64,000 nucleotides of DNA from Rathayibacter rathayi. Lineage in GTDB: Bacteria > Actinomycetota > Actinomycetes > Actinomycetales > Microbacteriaceae. Both the position numbers and the translations under genes were made by a program. The notes under the pieces were generated by a model. It did not search any database and was not told the origin of the DNA. It saw only the letters and a list, made by a program, of their open reading frames with translations. The stretch spans positions 930,001 through 994,000 of the forward strand of contig NZ_CP028129.1 in assembly GCF_004011095.1 (NCBI RefSeq). The letters are read 5' to 3'. How positions within the stretch are numbered: position 1 is the stretch's first letter; every line of letters starts with the position of its first letter. Below, piece by piece: positions 17,230 to 25,634 of this stretch.

Positions 17230-17924
17230 TCAGCTCTGCTGCACCGCGCGGTCAGACTCCTCGACGATGGCCCGCATCGCCGCCTCCGCCGTGTCCGCGT
17301 CCCCGAGGCGACCGCCGCCGCGACCGCCCGGTGCAGCCGCACCGCCGTGGAATCGGCCTCGCGCGGCATCAGCGCGTTCCGCGTGCGGCCGGCCAGTACC
17401 TCGGCGACCAGATCGCCTAGCTGCGCCAGCATGCGGTTGCCGGAGGCGGCCAGAAGGGAGCGGTGGAAGGTGGTGTCGGCGGCGAGGTAGGCGGACTGGT
17501 CGGCCGCGCGGGAGTGCGTCGAGAGCGAGTCACCCGCCTCCGTCAGCGCCCTCCGCTGCTGGGGGGTCGCGTTTGCCGCTGCGAGCCGTGCGGCGAGCGG
17601 CTCCACCCCGAGCCGCAGCTCGCTGAGCTGGTGCAGCTGGCGACGTCGATCCGGCCCGTCCAGGCCCCAGGCGACGACCCGGGTGTCGAGGGCGTTCCAG
17701 CACTCCGGAGGCTGCACGCGCGTGCCGGTGCGGCGGCGGGAGGTCACCAGCCCCAGGGTCTCGAGCACGCGCACGGCCTCGCGCATGACCGAGCGCGAGA
17801 CTCCACGACGCTCGGCCCGCTCGTCGGCGCTGAAGGTGGTGCCGGGGGCGAGTTCGCCGTGCACGATCTGCGCACCGAGCTCATCGAGCATGACCTGGTG
17901 CAGCGAGGGTGTCGGCTCGGGCAT
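17230..17924 (-). pseudogene. gntR: GntR/FadR-family regulator, frameshifted
   Basis: The winged-helix N-terminus (ELAPGTTFSADERAERRGVSR) and most of the FadR-type FCD domain (LHQLSELRLGVEPLAARLAA, FHRSLLAASGNRMLAQLGDLV) are intact. After VAAAVASG, at about residue 206, the frame is lost. The four C at 17301-17304 (G on the coding strand) should be five: with one extra base the sequence continues DADTAEAAMRAIVEESDRAVQQS and stops at 17230, giving 231 residues, a normal length. Without it the frame would run on antisense through the next gene. It is divergent from gntP-gntK and should be their repressor. A sequencing error in the homopolymer is the alternative. Confidence 0.8.
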
Positions 17925-17995
17925 GCGGTCATCCTGCCATCACGGAGGTCGCGCCCCGGCCGATCTTCGGGCATGATCGGGATCAACGCAGGTTA

Positions 17996-18004
17996 TGTCG
18001 GACA
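17996..18004. promoter_or_regulatory. candidate GntR operator upstream of gntP
   Basis: TGTCGGACA is a perfect dyad of the form TGTC-N-GACA, the shape of many FadR-subfamily operators. It lies 40 bases before the gntP start, in the region shared with the divergent gntR. Confidence 0.45.
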
Positions 18005-18043
18005 AAAGCCGACCGCTGGCCATCGGCTCGATCAAGGACGCTC

Positions 18044-19450
18044 ATGACACCGACCCTCCTCACCGCTCTCCGCGCCGCCGCCGAGGACGGATCCGCCACC
18101 ACCGCCGGGCAGGGGCAGTTGATCCTCGCCGCCGTGATCGGCATCGCCGTGATCGTCGTGCTGATCACCTGGCTGAAGCTGCACCCGTTCGTCTCGCTCC
18201 TGGTCGGCGCCCTGACCACGGGTCTGATCGCCGGTCTCGCCGCGGCGGACACGGTGGCCGGCTTCGCGCTCGGCTTCGGCACCACAATGGGCGGGGTCGG
18301 CATTCTGATCGGCCTCGGCGCGATGTACGGCAAGCTGCTCGCCGATTCGGGCGGTGCGGACCGCATCGTGGACACGCTGATCTCCCGCTCGAGCACCCGG
18401 GCACTGCCCTGGATGATGGGCTTTGTCGGAGCACTGATCGGCCTGCCGATGTTCTTCGAGGTCGGCCTCGTGCTGTTGATCCCCGTGGTGATCCTGGTCG
18501 CGCGCCGCAGCGGACTGTCGCTGATGACGGTCGCCATTCCCACGCTCGCCGGCCTCTCGGTCATGCACGGGCTCGTCCCGCCGCACCCCGGCCCCCTCGT
18601 CGCGATCGACGCGCTCGGCGCGAACCTCGGCGTGACCCTCGCATTCGGCGTCCTGGTCGCGATCCCCACCGTCGTCGTCGCGGGACCGCTCTTCGGCCGT
18701 CTCGCGGCACGCTGGGCGCCGGTCGAGACGCCGCCGCTGTTCGGCGAGGGCGCCGGCGAGACGCGCGAGCACCGTCCGGGCTTCGCGGCGGCCGTCGCGA
18801 GCATCCTGCTGCCGGTCATTCTGATGCTCGGCAAGGCGATCGCCGACATCGCCGCCCCCGGCTCCACCGTCGCCTGGAAGGGTGCCCTCGACTTCCTCGG
18901 CACGCCGACCATCGCGCTGGGGATCGCCCTCCTGGCCGGCCTCGTCCTCCTCGGCCGCGGCGGCCGAATGGACCGCACCGAGCTGCAGGCCTCGCTCTCG
19001 AGCTCGCTGCCGCCGATCGCCGGCATCCTGCTGATCGTCGGCGCGGGCGGCGGGTTCAAGCAGGTCCTCGTCGATACGGGGATCGGCGGAGTCGTCGCCC
19101 AGCTCGCCGAGGGCAGCGGCGCCTCGGCTCTGCTGCTTGCCTGGCTCGTCGCCGTCGTGATCCGCGTAGCCACCGGCTCGGCGACCGTCGCAACCGTGAC
19201 CGCCGCGGGGATCCTCCAGCCGCTGACCGAGAGCATGGACGGGCCGATGGTGGCCCTCATGGTGCTCGCGATCGGCGCGGGCTCGGTGTTCCTGTCGCAC
19301 GTCAACGACGCCGGGTTCTGGCTGGTGAAGGAGTACCTCGGGCTCAGCATCGGCCAGACGCTGAAGACCTGGACCGTGATGGAGTGCCTGGTCTCCGTGA
19401 CCGGGCTCGCCGGGGTCCTCCTGATCGGTCTCTTCGTAGGAGGTATCTGA
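18044..19450 (+). CDS. gntP: gluconate permease, GntP family
   Basis: A 468-residue transporter with about twelve to fourteen hydrophobic helices. Family motifs include GFGTTMGGVGILIGLGAMYGKLL, FVGALIGLPMFFEVGLVLLIP, LSVMHGLVPPHPGPL and ATGSATVATVTAAGILQP. It imports gluconate or a related sugar acid by proton symport. AAGGA precedes the ATG by five bases. The stop codon overlaps the ATG of the kinase gene (TGATG), so uptake and phosphorylation are translationally coupled. The divergent GntR-type gene next to it is the expected regulator but is frameshifted. Confidence 0.93.
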   Translation: MTPTLLTALRAAAEDGSATTAGQGQLILAAVIGIAVIVVLITWLKLHPFVSLLVGALTTGLIAGLAAADTVAGFALGFGTTMGGVGILIGLGAMYGKLLADSGGADRIVDTLISRSSTRALPWMMGFVGALIGLPMFFEVGLVLLIPVVILVARRSGLSLMTVAIPTLAGLSVMHGLVPPHPGPLVAIDALGANLGVTLAFGVLVAIPTVVVAGPLFGRLAARWAPVETPPLFGEGAGETREHRPGFAAAVASILLPVILMLGKAIADIAAPGSTVAWKGALDFLGTPTIALGIALLAGLVLLGRGGRMDRTELQASLSSSLPPIAGILLIVGAGGGFKQVLVDTGIGGVVAQLAEGSGASALLLAWLVAVVIRVATGSATVATVTAAGILQPLTESMDGPMVALMVLAIGAGSVFLSHVNDAGFWLVKEYLGLSIGQTLKTWTVMECLVSVTGLAGVLLIGLFVGGI

Positions 19451-19974
19451 TGACCGCTCTGCCCACCGTCCCCGTCCGCGCCGTCGTCGTGATGGGCGTC
19501 TCCGGCAGCGGCAAGTCGACCGTCGCGTCGCTGCTGTCCGCCCGCCTGGGCTGGGAGTTCCTCGAGGGCGACGACCTGCACCCGCAGGCCAACGTCGACA
19601 AGATGCACGCGGGGATCCCGCTCACCGACGAGGACCGTGCACCGTGGCTGGCCGAGATCGCGCGCGTCCTCGAGCAGCGGATCGCGGCGGGGGCCTCGGT
19701 CGTCGTGACCTGTTCCGCCCTGCGCCGGCGCTACCGCGACGTCCTGCGCCGCAACGATCTTGTCTTCGCGCACCTCGCCGGTTCGCGCGACCGGATCGCC
19801 GCACGCCTCGCCTCCCGCGTCGGCCACTTCATGCCCACCACCCTGCTCGACTCGCAATTCGAGGCGCTGGAACCCCTCGGCGACGACGAGTTCCACGTCA
19901 CGGTCGATGTGGGCGGCGCTCCAGAGGAGGAGGTCGCCGCGATCCTCGAGCGGCTCGCTCTCGCGGGCGCTTAG
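19450..19974 (+). CDS. gntK: gluconokinase
   Basis: A 174-residue P-loop kinase that phosphorylates gluconate to 6-phosphogluconate. The Walker A loop is GVSGSGKST at about residues 16-24, followed by FLEGDDLHPQANVDKMHAGIPLTDEDRAPWL, a segment diagnostic of thermoresistant gluconokinase, then VVTCSALRRRYRDVLR and HFMPTTLLDSQFEALE. The start overlaps the gntP stop. Its product enters the pentose phosphate pathway, where the zwf product at 31.8 kb feeds the same pool. The gene converges with ald and overlaps it by four bases. Confidence 0.95.
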   Translation: MTALPTVPVRAVVVMGVSGSGKSTVASLLSARLGWEFLEGDDLHPQANVDKMHAGIPLTDEDRAPWLAEIARVLEQRIAAGASVVVTCSALRRRYRDVLRRNDLVFAHLAGSRDRIAARLASRVGHFMPTTLLDSQFEALEPLGDDEFHVTVDVGGAPEEEVAAILERLALAGA

Positions 19975-21086
19975 CCGAGCAGTGTCGCCGTGGGCGTCGC
20001 CGGCAGGTCGAAGGCCGCCGCGACGGCCGCGTTCGTCACCTGAGCGTCGTGCGTGCTCAGACCCCGGGCGAGCGCGGGATCGGCGGCCAGGGCGGCCCGC
20101 CAGCCGCGGTCGGCGAGCGCTATCGCGTAGGGGAGCGTCGCATTGGTCAGCGCGCGCGTCGAGGTCTCGGGCACGGCACCGGGCATGTTCGCCACGCAGT
20201 AGTAAACGCTGTGGTGCACGGGGAACACCGGGTCGTCGTGCGTGGTTGGACGTGAGCCCTCGAAGCAGCCGCCCTGATCTATCGCGATGTCAACCAGCAC
20301 CGAGCCGGGCTTCATCGAGGCGACCATCTCGTCCGTCACCAGCTTGGGCGCCTTCGCGCCGGGGATGAGGACTGAGCCGATCACGAGGTCGGCGTCGGCG
20401 AGTTGCGCCGCGATCTCGTAGGCGGAGGAGGCGCGGGTCTGGATCGCGCCGTGGAACCGGTTCTCCAGCTGGGCCAGGCGGGGGAGCGAGAGGTCGACGA
20501 TGGTGACGTCGGCGCCCATTCCGAGGGCGTTTGCCGCCGCGTGCTCGCCGGCCGTGCCGCCGCCGATCACCACGACCTTCGCCTTCGGGGTGCCGGGGAC
20601 GCCGCCGAGCAGTGTGCCGCGCCCGCCGACGGCGCTCATCAGGTGGTAGGCACCAACGGTGATCGAGAGGCGACCGGCCACCTCGCTCATCGGCGAGAGC
20701 AGCGGCAGCCGACGGTCGTCGAGCTGCACGGTCTCGTAGGCGATGGCGGTCGTCCCGGCGGCGAGTAGCGCGTCGGTGCAGGGCCGGGAGGCGGCGAGGT
20801 GGAGGTAGGTGAAGAGCACCTGGTCGCGGCGCATCCGCGGGTACTCGGCCTCGATCGGTTCCTTGACCTTCAGGATCAGCTCGGACTCGCTCCAGACCTC
20901 GTCCGCGCCGTCGACGAGCCGGGCACCCGCGTCGCGGAAGTCGTCGTCCGAGACGCGCGAGCCGACGCCCGCTCCGGCCTCGACCAGCACGTCGTGGCCG
21001 CGGCGCACCAACTCGTGCACGCCGGCCGGAGTGACGGCGACCCGGTTCTCGTTGTTCTTGATCTCGGTGGGGATTCCGACGCGCAC
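19971..21086 (-). CDS. ald: alanine dehydrogenase
   Basis: A 371-residue enzyme that interconverts L-alanine with pyruvate and ammonia using NAD. The N-terminus RVGIPTEIKNNENRVAVTP is diagnostic; the substrate domain continues with LILKVKEP and LFTYLHLA, and the NAD loop is VVIGGGTAGEHAAANALGMGADV. The segments VLVDIAIDQGGCFEGSRPT and HSVYYCVANMPGAVPETST are also typical. The GTG start has AAGGAG five bases upstream. A divergent Lrp-family gene 166 bases away probably regulates it, as AldR does in mycobacteria. Confidence 0.96.
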   Translation of the reverse strand: MRVGIPTEIKNNENRVAVTPAGVHELVRRGHDVLVEAGAGVGSRVSDDDFRDAGARLVDGADEVWSESELILKVKEPIEAEYPRMRRDQVLFTYLHLAASRPCTDALLAAGTTAIAYETVQLDDRRLPLLSPMSEVAGRLSITVGAYHLMSAVGGRGTLLGGVPGTPKAKVVVIGGGTAGEHAAANALGMGADVTIVDLSLPRLAQLENRFHGAIQTRASSAYEIAAQLADADLVIGSVLIPGAKAPKLVTDEMVASMKPGSVLVDIAIDQGGCFEGSRPTTHDDPVFPVHHSVYYCVANMPGAVPETSTRALTNATLPYAIALADRGWRAALAADPALARGLSTHDAQVTNAAVAAAFDLPATPTATLLG

Positions 21087-21175
21087 GGCGGCTCCTTCGT
21101 TGCGGCCCGCGGGGCGGGCGGTGGGCGCCGATCCTGCGCCGGCTCTGCCCCCATCGTGCGAAGATCGTGCCCGAG

Positions 21176-21190
21176 GCGGAGGAATTCCGC
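21176..21190. promoter_or_regulatory. candidate Lrp/AldR dyad
   Basis: GCGGA at 21176-21180 is mirrored by TCCGC at 21186-21190, a 15-bp dyad with an AT-containing centre (GGAAT). Lrp-family operators are commonly 15-bp imperfect dyads of this shape, and the site lies between ald and its divergent regulator. Confidence 0.4.
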
Positions 21191-21252
21191 AGGATCAATC
21201 AGAAGTCGCGGTATCAGCCGAAGGTTCAGCGGCGGAGCGGGGGAGCGGGCAC

Positions 21253-21738
21253 ATGGCACCGAAGGATCTGCACGACCTCGACGACCTCGATCCGATCGAC
21301 CGCACACTGGTGCGCCTGCTCCGGGCCGACGCGCGCATCCCCAACAGCCGACTCGCCGAGCGCGCCGGGATAGCTCCATCGACCTGCGTCGCGCGGGTGC
21401 GTGGCCTGGTCGAGCGCGGCGTGATCACCGGATTCACGGTCGACCTCGACCCGGCCGCGCTCGGACTCACCCTGCAGGCGTTGATCAGCGTCAGCATCCG
21501 CGTCGGTCAGCGGCAGGCGATCACCCGGTTCGCCGAAGAGATCCGCGCCCTGCCCGAGGTGGTGCAGCTGTTCTTCCTCGGCGGCTCGGAAGACTTCATC
21601 ATCCACGTCGCCGTACGCGACTCGAACGATGTGCGGGACTTCGTGGTCTCGAACCTCTCGGCGCACCCGGCGGTTGCCTCGACGCGGACGAGCCTGGTCT
21701 TCGATCACCACCTCAAGGGACCGGCGGTTCCGGAGTAG
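21253..21738 (+). CDS. Lrp/AsnC family regulator (AldR-like)
   Basis: A 161-residue feast/famine regulator. The N-terminal helix-turn-helix reads LDPIDRTLVRLLRADARIPNSRLAERAGIAPSTCVARVRGL; after a short hinge the RAM ligand-binding domain follows (LQALISVSIRVGQRQAITRF, VVQLFFLGGSEDFIIHVAVRD, VASTRTSLVF). Such proteins bind amino acids and form octamers. Its divergent position to ald indicates it senses alanine or a related amino acid and controls that gene, like mycobacterial AldR. The ATG at 21253 puts the family's start right; there is only a weak GGGAGCGGG upstream. Confidence 0.9.
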   Translation: MAPKDLHDLDDLDPIDRTLVRLLRADARIPNSRLAERAGIAPSTCVARVRGLVERGVITGFTVDLDPAALGLTLQALISVSIRVGQRQAITRFAEEIRALPEVVQLFFLGGSEDFIIHVAVRDSNDVRDFVVSNLSAHPAVASTRTSLVFDHHLKGPAVPE

Positions 21739-21744
21739 TCCCGG

Positions 21745-22002
21745 TCAGTGCGCGCCGGGGTTCACGTCTCCGCCACCGCGCTGGGTCAGGCCCGGAATGC
21801 GCTTCGCGAGCCCCGGGATCGCCTCCTCCGAGATCGAGATTCTGGTGTCGCGCAGGCGCTGGCGCAGCAGTGTCTCGACGTTCTCCTCCGGTCGCAACTC
21901 GGCGTCGCCGGCGACCTGCAGCAGCACGCCGCGCAGCTTCTCGTCGAGCTGCGCGTCCTCGCTGCCGTGCTGGATCGGGTGGTCCTGGGATGCGTTCGTC
22001 AT
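21745..22002 (-). CDS. conserved hypothetical small protein
   Basis: An 85-residue acidic protein with no recognised domain. It has a predicted helix at LDEKLRGVLLQVAGD and ends IPGLAKRIPGLTQRGGGDV. No membrane segment or signal is seen. It ends a few bases from the Lrp gene on the other strand. Codon use is normal for the window and a GGGGAG abuts the ATG, so it is probably real, but I cannot assign a function. Confidence 0.55.
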   Translation of the reverse strand: MTNASQDHPIQHGSEDAQLDEKLRGVLLQVAGDAELRPEENVETLLRQRLRDTRISISEEAIPGLAKRIPGLTQRGGGDVNPGAH

Positions 22003-22085
22003 CTCCCCATGCTGGCACCGGCCGGCGGCTCCGACCGACTCGATCCGAGGGAATAGACCTTAATCGCCGGAGGTTGCAGAACTCC

Positions 22086-23126
22086 ATGAGTATGCATGAA
22101 GTTAAGTTCGGCGTCGACACGTTCGGCGACGTCACCGCCGACCCCGACGGCGCTCCGCTGCCGTACGGCCAGGTCCTGCGAGACGTGGTCGAGGAGGGGG
22201 TCCTCGCGGACCGGGTCGGCGTCGACTTCTTCGGCATCGGCGAGCACCACCGCGCCGACTTCGCCGTGAGTGCACCGGACGTCGTGCTCGCCGCCATCGC
22301 CGCCCGCACCGAGCGGATCCACCTCGGCTCCGCGGTGACGGTGCTCTCCTCCGACGACCCGGTGCGGGTCTATCAGCGTTTCGCCACCCTCGACGGCCTC
22401 TCCGGCGGTCGCGCCGAGGTGATCCTCGGCCGCGGCTCCTTCACCGAGTCGTTTCCGCTCTTCGGCTACGACCTGGCGCAGTACGAGGTGCTCTTCGAGG
22501 AAAAGCTTGACCTCTTCCACGCCCTGCTGCAGGGCGGTCCGGTGACCTGGCAGGGTAGGACCCGCCCCACGCTCACCGAGCAGAGCGTCTACCCGACGCC
22601 GGACAGCGGCACGCTCCGCACCTGGATCGGCGTCGGCGGCAGTCCGGAGTCCGTCGTGCGCGCCGCCCGCTACGGCTTCCCGCTCGTCCTGGCGATCATC
22701 GGCGGCTCACCCGCCCGTTTCCGCCCCTACGTCGACCTCTTCGGCCGTGCGCTCGACCAGCTCGAGCAGCCCCGCTTGCCCGTCGCCGTGCACTCGCCCG
22801 GCTTCGTCGCCGACACCGACGAGGAGGCGCGCGAGCTCTACTTCCCCCATCACAAGGCGATGATGGACGCCATCGGCCGCGAGCGCGGCTGGTCTCCGAT
22901 GACCCGTGAGCGCTTCGAGGAGGAGGCCGGGCCCGACGGAGCCATCCACCTCGGTTCGCCCGAGACGGTCGCGCAGAAGATCGCGCGAACGGTGACCGCG
23001 CTGGGCATCGACCGCTTCGACCTCAAGTACAGCGCAGGAACGCTCCCGCACCCGGCGATCATGCACGCCATCGAGCTCTACGGCACCCAGGTGATCCCGC
23101 GGGTCCGCGAGCTGCTCGCCCGCTGA
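22086..23126 (+). CDS. LLM-class flavin-dependent oxidoreductase (luciferase-like)
   Basis: A 346-residue bacterial luciferase-like protein of the FMN or F420 type. The start KFGVDTFGDV is followed by GVDFFGIGEHHRADFAVSAP, which is close to the alkanal monooxygenase signature, then IHLGSAVTVLSSDDPVRVYQ and LSGGRAEVILGRGSFTESFPLFG. Proteins of this kind (YhbW-like) have unknown substrates. ATG codons at 22086 and 22092 are both possible; a GGAGG lies 14 bases before the first. It stands alone, with an AT-rich stretch upstream (CTTAAT) that may hold its promoter. Confidence 0.88.
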   Translation: MSMHEVKFGVDTFGDVTADPDGAPLPYGQVLRDVVEEGVLADRVGVDFFGIGEHHRADFAVSAPDVVLAAIAARTERIHLGSAVTVLSSDDPVRVYQRFATLDGLSGGRAEVILGRGSFTESFPLFGYDLAQYEVLFEEKLDLFHALLQGGPVTWQGRTRPTLTEQSVYPTPDSGTLRTWIGVGGSPESVVRAARYGFPLVLAIIGGSPARFRPYVDLFGRALDQLEQPRLPVAVHSPGFVADTDEEARELYFPHHKAMMDAIGRERGWSPMTRERFEEEAGPDGAIHLGSPETVAQKIARTVTALGIDRFDLKYSAGTLPHPAIMHAIELYGTQVIPRVRELLAR

Positions 23127-23144
23127 TCACCCGGCCGACGTCGA

Positions 23145-23150
23145 TACACT
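23145..23150 (+). promoter_or_regulatory. -10 hexamer TACACT upstream of the J-domain gene
   Basis: TACACT stands 34 bases before the ATG at 23185. The same hexamer occurs at 25679, 36911, 42983, 49888 and 62561, each upstream of a gene. Confidence 0.45.
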
Positions 23151-23184
23151 CGGAACCTCGCCGCCCCGACCCTCCCGGAAGCAC

Positions 23185-24105
23185 ATGCCCGACAGCCACG
23201 CCGCCCGCACCCCCTACGAGGTGCTGGGCGTCGCCGCCACCGCGTCCGACGACGACCTCCGCCGTGCCTACCGCCTGCGGCTGCGGGAGACCCATCCGGA
23301 CACCGGGGGCGACGCCGCGTCCTTCCATGCCGTGCAGCTCGCGTGGGAGCGGATCGGCAGCGCCTCGGCTCGAAGCGACTACGACCGCGGCGCTCCCGCT
23401 CCCGGAGCGTCCTCCCCGCACTCGCCCTACACGGGCTCGCCCCGCCCGCCGACCGCCTCGGCAGTGCGGGCGCGCTCGTACGGTCACCCTGGAGGTGCGG
23501 CGCGCGAGTACTACCTGCGCCTGGTCCGCGAGTGGCTGGGACGCGGAGTCGAGACCGACGACCCCTTCGACCCGGCGATCGTCCGCTCCGCCCCGCGCGA
23601 GGTCCGCTCCTGGCTCGCCAAGGCGCAGGCCGAGGAGGCGACGGCCGCGCTGGTCGGTGCCCTCGGCATCGCCTACACGATCTGGAACGACGTCGCGGTG
23701 GGCGACGGCGGCCTCAAGATCGACCACCTCGTGCTCGGCCCGGCCGGTCTGCTCGCCCTCACCTCCGCGGACTGGGGCGACCCGGTGCGGCTGCGCAAGG
23801 GCGAACTCGAGGGCCCCGGGATTGCCGAGGATGAGAAGCCGATCGCGTCGCTCGCCAAGGCTGCGCGGCGACTCGGCCGCGAGTTGGGCGTCCGCTTTTC
23901 GGCGAGCGTCGTGGTCGTCCCGGACGATGCGCTGGAGCAGCCGTTCGAGCAGGTCGAACGCGGCCGGCATCAGGGCGCCGTCGTCATCCGCCGCTCGCTG
24001 CTGCCGCAGCTGTTGCGCTCCGGCACCGACGATCCGCGCCTGGGCGGCTACGGGGAGTCGTTCGAGGTGCGCACCCGCGTGCAGAACCGCATCCGCTTCG
24101 TCTGA
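23185..24105 (+). CDS. J-domain protein with a NERD-like C-terminal domain
   Basis: A 306-residue protein. Residues 9-67 are a J domain with YEVLGVAATASDDDLRRAYR and the essential HPD tripeptide at 37-39, which stimulates Hsp70 ATPase. After a Ser/Pro linker, residues 105-306 hold a domain resembling the NERD nuclease-like fold: LVGALGIAYTIWNDVAVGDGG, LKIDHLVLGPAGLLALTSADW and SVVVVPDD. In NERD proteins the position of TSADW usually reads (E/D)TKxW; here both the acid and the lysine are replaced, so nuclease activity is doubtful. The gene has a TACACT promoter element and is monocistronic. Confidence 0.75.
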   Translation: MPDSHAARTPYEVLGVAATASDDDLRRAYRLRLRETHPDTGGDAASFHAVQLAWERIGSASARSDYDRGAPAPGASSPHSPYTGSPRPPTASAVRARSYGHPGGAAREYYLRLVREWLGRGVETDDPFDPAIVRSAPREVRSWLAKAQAEEATAALVGALGIAYTIWNDVAVGDGGLKIDHLVLGPAGLLALTSADWGDPVRLRKGELEGPGIAEDEKPIASLAKAARRLGRELGVRFSASVVVVPDDALEQPFEQVERGRHQGAVVIRRSLLPQLLRSGTDDPRLGGYGESFEVRTRVQNRIRFV

Positions 24106-24219
24106 CCCCGCGCTAGCCTCCGCTCGCGACTCGGGCAAGGGGTTAACGCGCATCCCGCCGTCCGCCCAGCATGGGACGTGCCCCCGGGCATCACACGACG
24201 AGCGGAACGAGGACGAGCG

Positions 24220-25200
24220 ATGGTGAGATTCGGCTACACCCTGATGACCGAGCAGAGCGGACCCAAGCAGCTGGTGGGCTACGCGGTCGACGCCGAGCGG
24301 CTCGGCTTCGAGTTCGCGGTCTCGAGCGACCACTACTCGCCCTGGCTGACCGAGCAGGGGCACGCCTCATATGCCTGGACCCTGCTCGGTGCCGTCGCGC
24401 AGGCGACCTCGACCATTGACCTCACGACCTACGTCACGGCGCCGACCATCCGCTACCACCCCGCCGTCGTCGCGCAGAAGGCGGCGACGCTCGCGATCCT
24501 CTCGGACGACCGCTTCACCCTGGGCCTGGGCTCGGGCGAAAACCTCAACGAGCACGTCGTCGGCGAAGGGTGGCCCTCGATCGCCGTGCGCCAGGACATG
24601 CTCGAGGAGGCCGTGCACCTCATCCGCGAGCTACACACCGGCGAGCTGGTGACCTGGGAGGGCGAGTACTTCCGCGTCGACTCGGCCCGCATCTGGGACC
24701 TGCCGGACACGCCGGTCGAGATCGGCCTCGCCGTCTCTGGCGAGAAGTCGATCGCGCGCTTCGCACCGATTGGCGACCACCTGATCACGACCGAGCCCGA
24801 CGCCGAGCTGATCTCACAGTGGACCTCGGTCCGTGGCGCGGATGCCGCCCCCTCGCGCACGATCGGGCAGATCCCGATCTGCTGGGCGCCCGACAAGGAG
24901 CAGGGCGTGACGCTGGCTCACGAGCAGTTCCGCTGGTTCGCGGGCGGCTGGGCGGTTAACTCCGACCTGCCCACACCCGCGGGTTTCGCCGGGGCGAGCC
25001 AGTTCGTCCGGCCGGAGGACGTCGCCGAGCAGATCGCCTGCGGCCCCGATCTCGACGAGCTCGCCCAAAGCTTCGTGCCCTACATCGAGGCGGGCTTCAC
25101 CGACATCGCCCTCGTGCAGGTCGGCGACGAGCTGCAGCAGCGCTTCCTCGACGAGGCGGCGGAGGGGCTGCTCGAGCGCCTGCGCGCCCTCGCTCCCTGA
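24220..25200 (+). CDS. F420-type LLM oxidoreductase
   Basis: A 326-residue luciferase-like oxidoreductase of the F420-dependent glucose-6-phosphate dehydrogenase-like group (TIGR03557 type). Marks are RFGYTLMTEQSGPKQLVGYA, EFAVSSDHYSPW, TYVTAPTIRYHPAVVAQKAATLA, FTLGLGSGENLNEHVVG and QLGHASYAWTLLG-like text near the N-terminus. Use of F420 is inferred from the family; no F420 biosynthesis gene lies in the window. GAGGA stands six bases before the ATG at 24220. The substrate is unknown. It follows the J-domain gene by 114 bases and seems to be transcribed alone. Confidence 0.85.
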   Translation: MVRFGYTLMTEQSGPKQLVGYAVDAERLGFEFAVSSDHYSPWLTEQGHASYAWTLLGAVAQATSTIDLTTYVTAPTIRYHPAVVAQKAATLAILSDDRFTLGLGSGENLNEHVVGEGWPSIAVRQDMLEEAVHLIRELHTGELVTWEGEYFRVDSARIWDLPDTPVEIGLAVSGEKSIARFAPIGDHLITTEPDAELISQWTSVRGADAAPSRTIGQIPICWAPDKEQGVTLAHEQFRWFAGGWAVNSDLPTPAGFAGASQFVRPEDVAEQIACGPDLDELAQSFVPYIEAGFTDIALVQVGDELQQRFLDEAAEGLLERLRALAP

Positions 25201-25212
25201 GCGGCCGAGACC

Positions 25213-25590
25213 TCAGAATCCGCGGAGCCGCTCGATGTCGCGCCGGTCACGCTTGGTCGGGCGGCCCGCCCCGCGGTCGCGGACGAGCACACCCGGGGTC
25301 GCTTCCCGTGGCGGAGGCGGCGGCGTCCGATCCTCCCTGCACTCGGCGGCGACCGGAGCTGCGACTCGCTTCACCACGAGTCCGCGGACGACCAGCTCCC
25401 GGTCGAACCCGCCGATGCGGGCGCGGACCTCGTCGCCGACGCGCACGGTCTGCGCCGCCTTCGCTCGCTCGCCGTTCACGCGGATGTGGCCGGCTCGGGC
25501 TGCGGTCGTCGCGGCGGAGCGGGTCTTGTAGACGCGCACCGCCCAGAGCCACGCGTCCACCCGCACGGTACCGGTCACCGGGATCTGCAT
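25213..25590 (-). CDS. S4-domain RNA-binding protein (Hsp15-like)
   Basis: A 125-residue protein. Residues 9-68 form an S4 RNA-binding domain: VRVDAWLWAVRVYKTRSAATTAARAGHIRVNGERAK followed by VRVGDEVRA. This is close to Hsp15 (HslR), which binds the 50S subunit carrying a stalled nascent chain. The remaining half is a basic, Pro/Arg-rich tail ending RDRRDIERLRGF. TAGACT lies exactly six bases before the ATG, in the leaderless pattern. It converges with the F420-type oxidoreductase gene. Confidence 0.9.
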   Translation of the reverse strand: MQIPVTGTVRVDAWLWAVRVYKTRSAATTAARAGHIRVNGERAKAAQTVRVGDEVRARIGGFDRELVVRGLVVKRVAAPVAAECREDRTPPPPPREATPGVLVRDRGAGRPTKRDRRDIERLRGF

Positions 25591-25596
25591 CCGCCC

Positions 25597-25602
25597 AGTC
25601 TA
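25597..25602 (-). promoter_or_regulatory. -10 hexamer of the S4-domain gene
   Basis: TAGACT on the minus strand stands six bases before the ATG at 25590, without a ribosome binding site. Confidence 0.5.
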
Positions 25603-25634
25603 CGAAACGGCGCCCGCCCGCCACCCATCCCGCG

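Noticed and set aside
16308..17230. Extension of the GntR protein to 538 residues
   Set aside because: After the frameshift the text is Arg-rich and antisense to nnrE. One added base restores the normal C-terminus, so the long frame is an artefact of high GC.
17983..19896. Frames of 422 to 659 residues on both strands over gntP-gntK
   Set aside because: Low-complexity Arg/Asp/Gln text typical of out-of-frame GC-rich sequence. The gntP and gntK frames carry all conserved motifs.
20799..22085. Long plus-strand frame ahead of the luciferase-like gene and antisense to ald
   Set aside because: It is Arg/Pro-rich shadow coding of a clear gene on the other strand and has no family features. The real gene starts at 22086.
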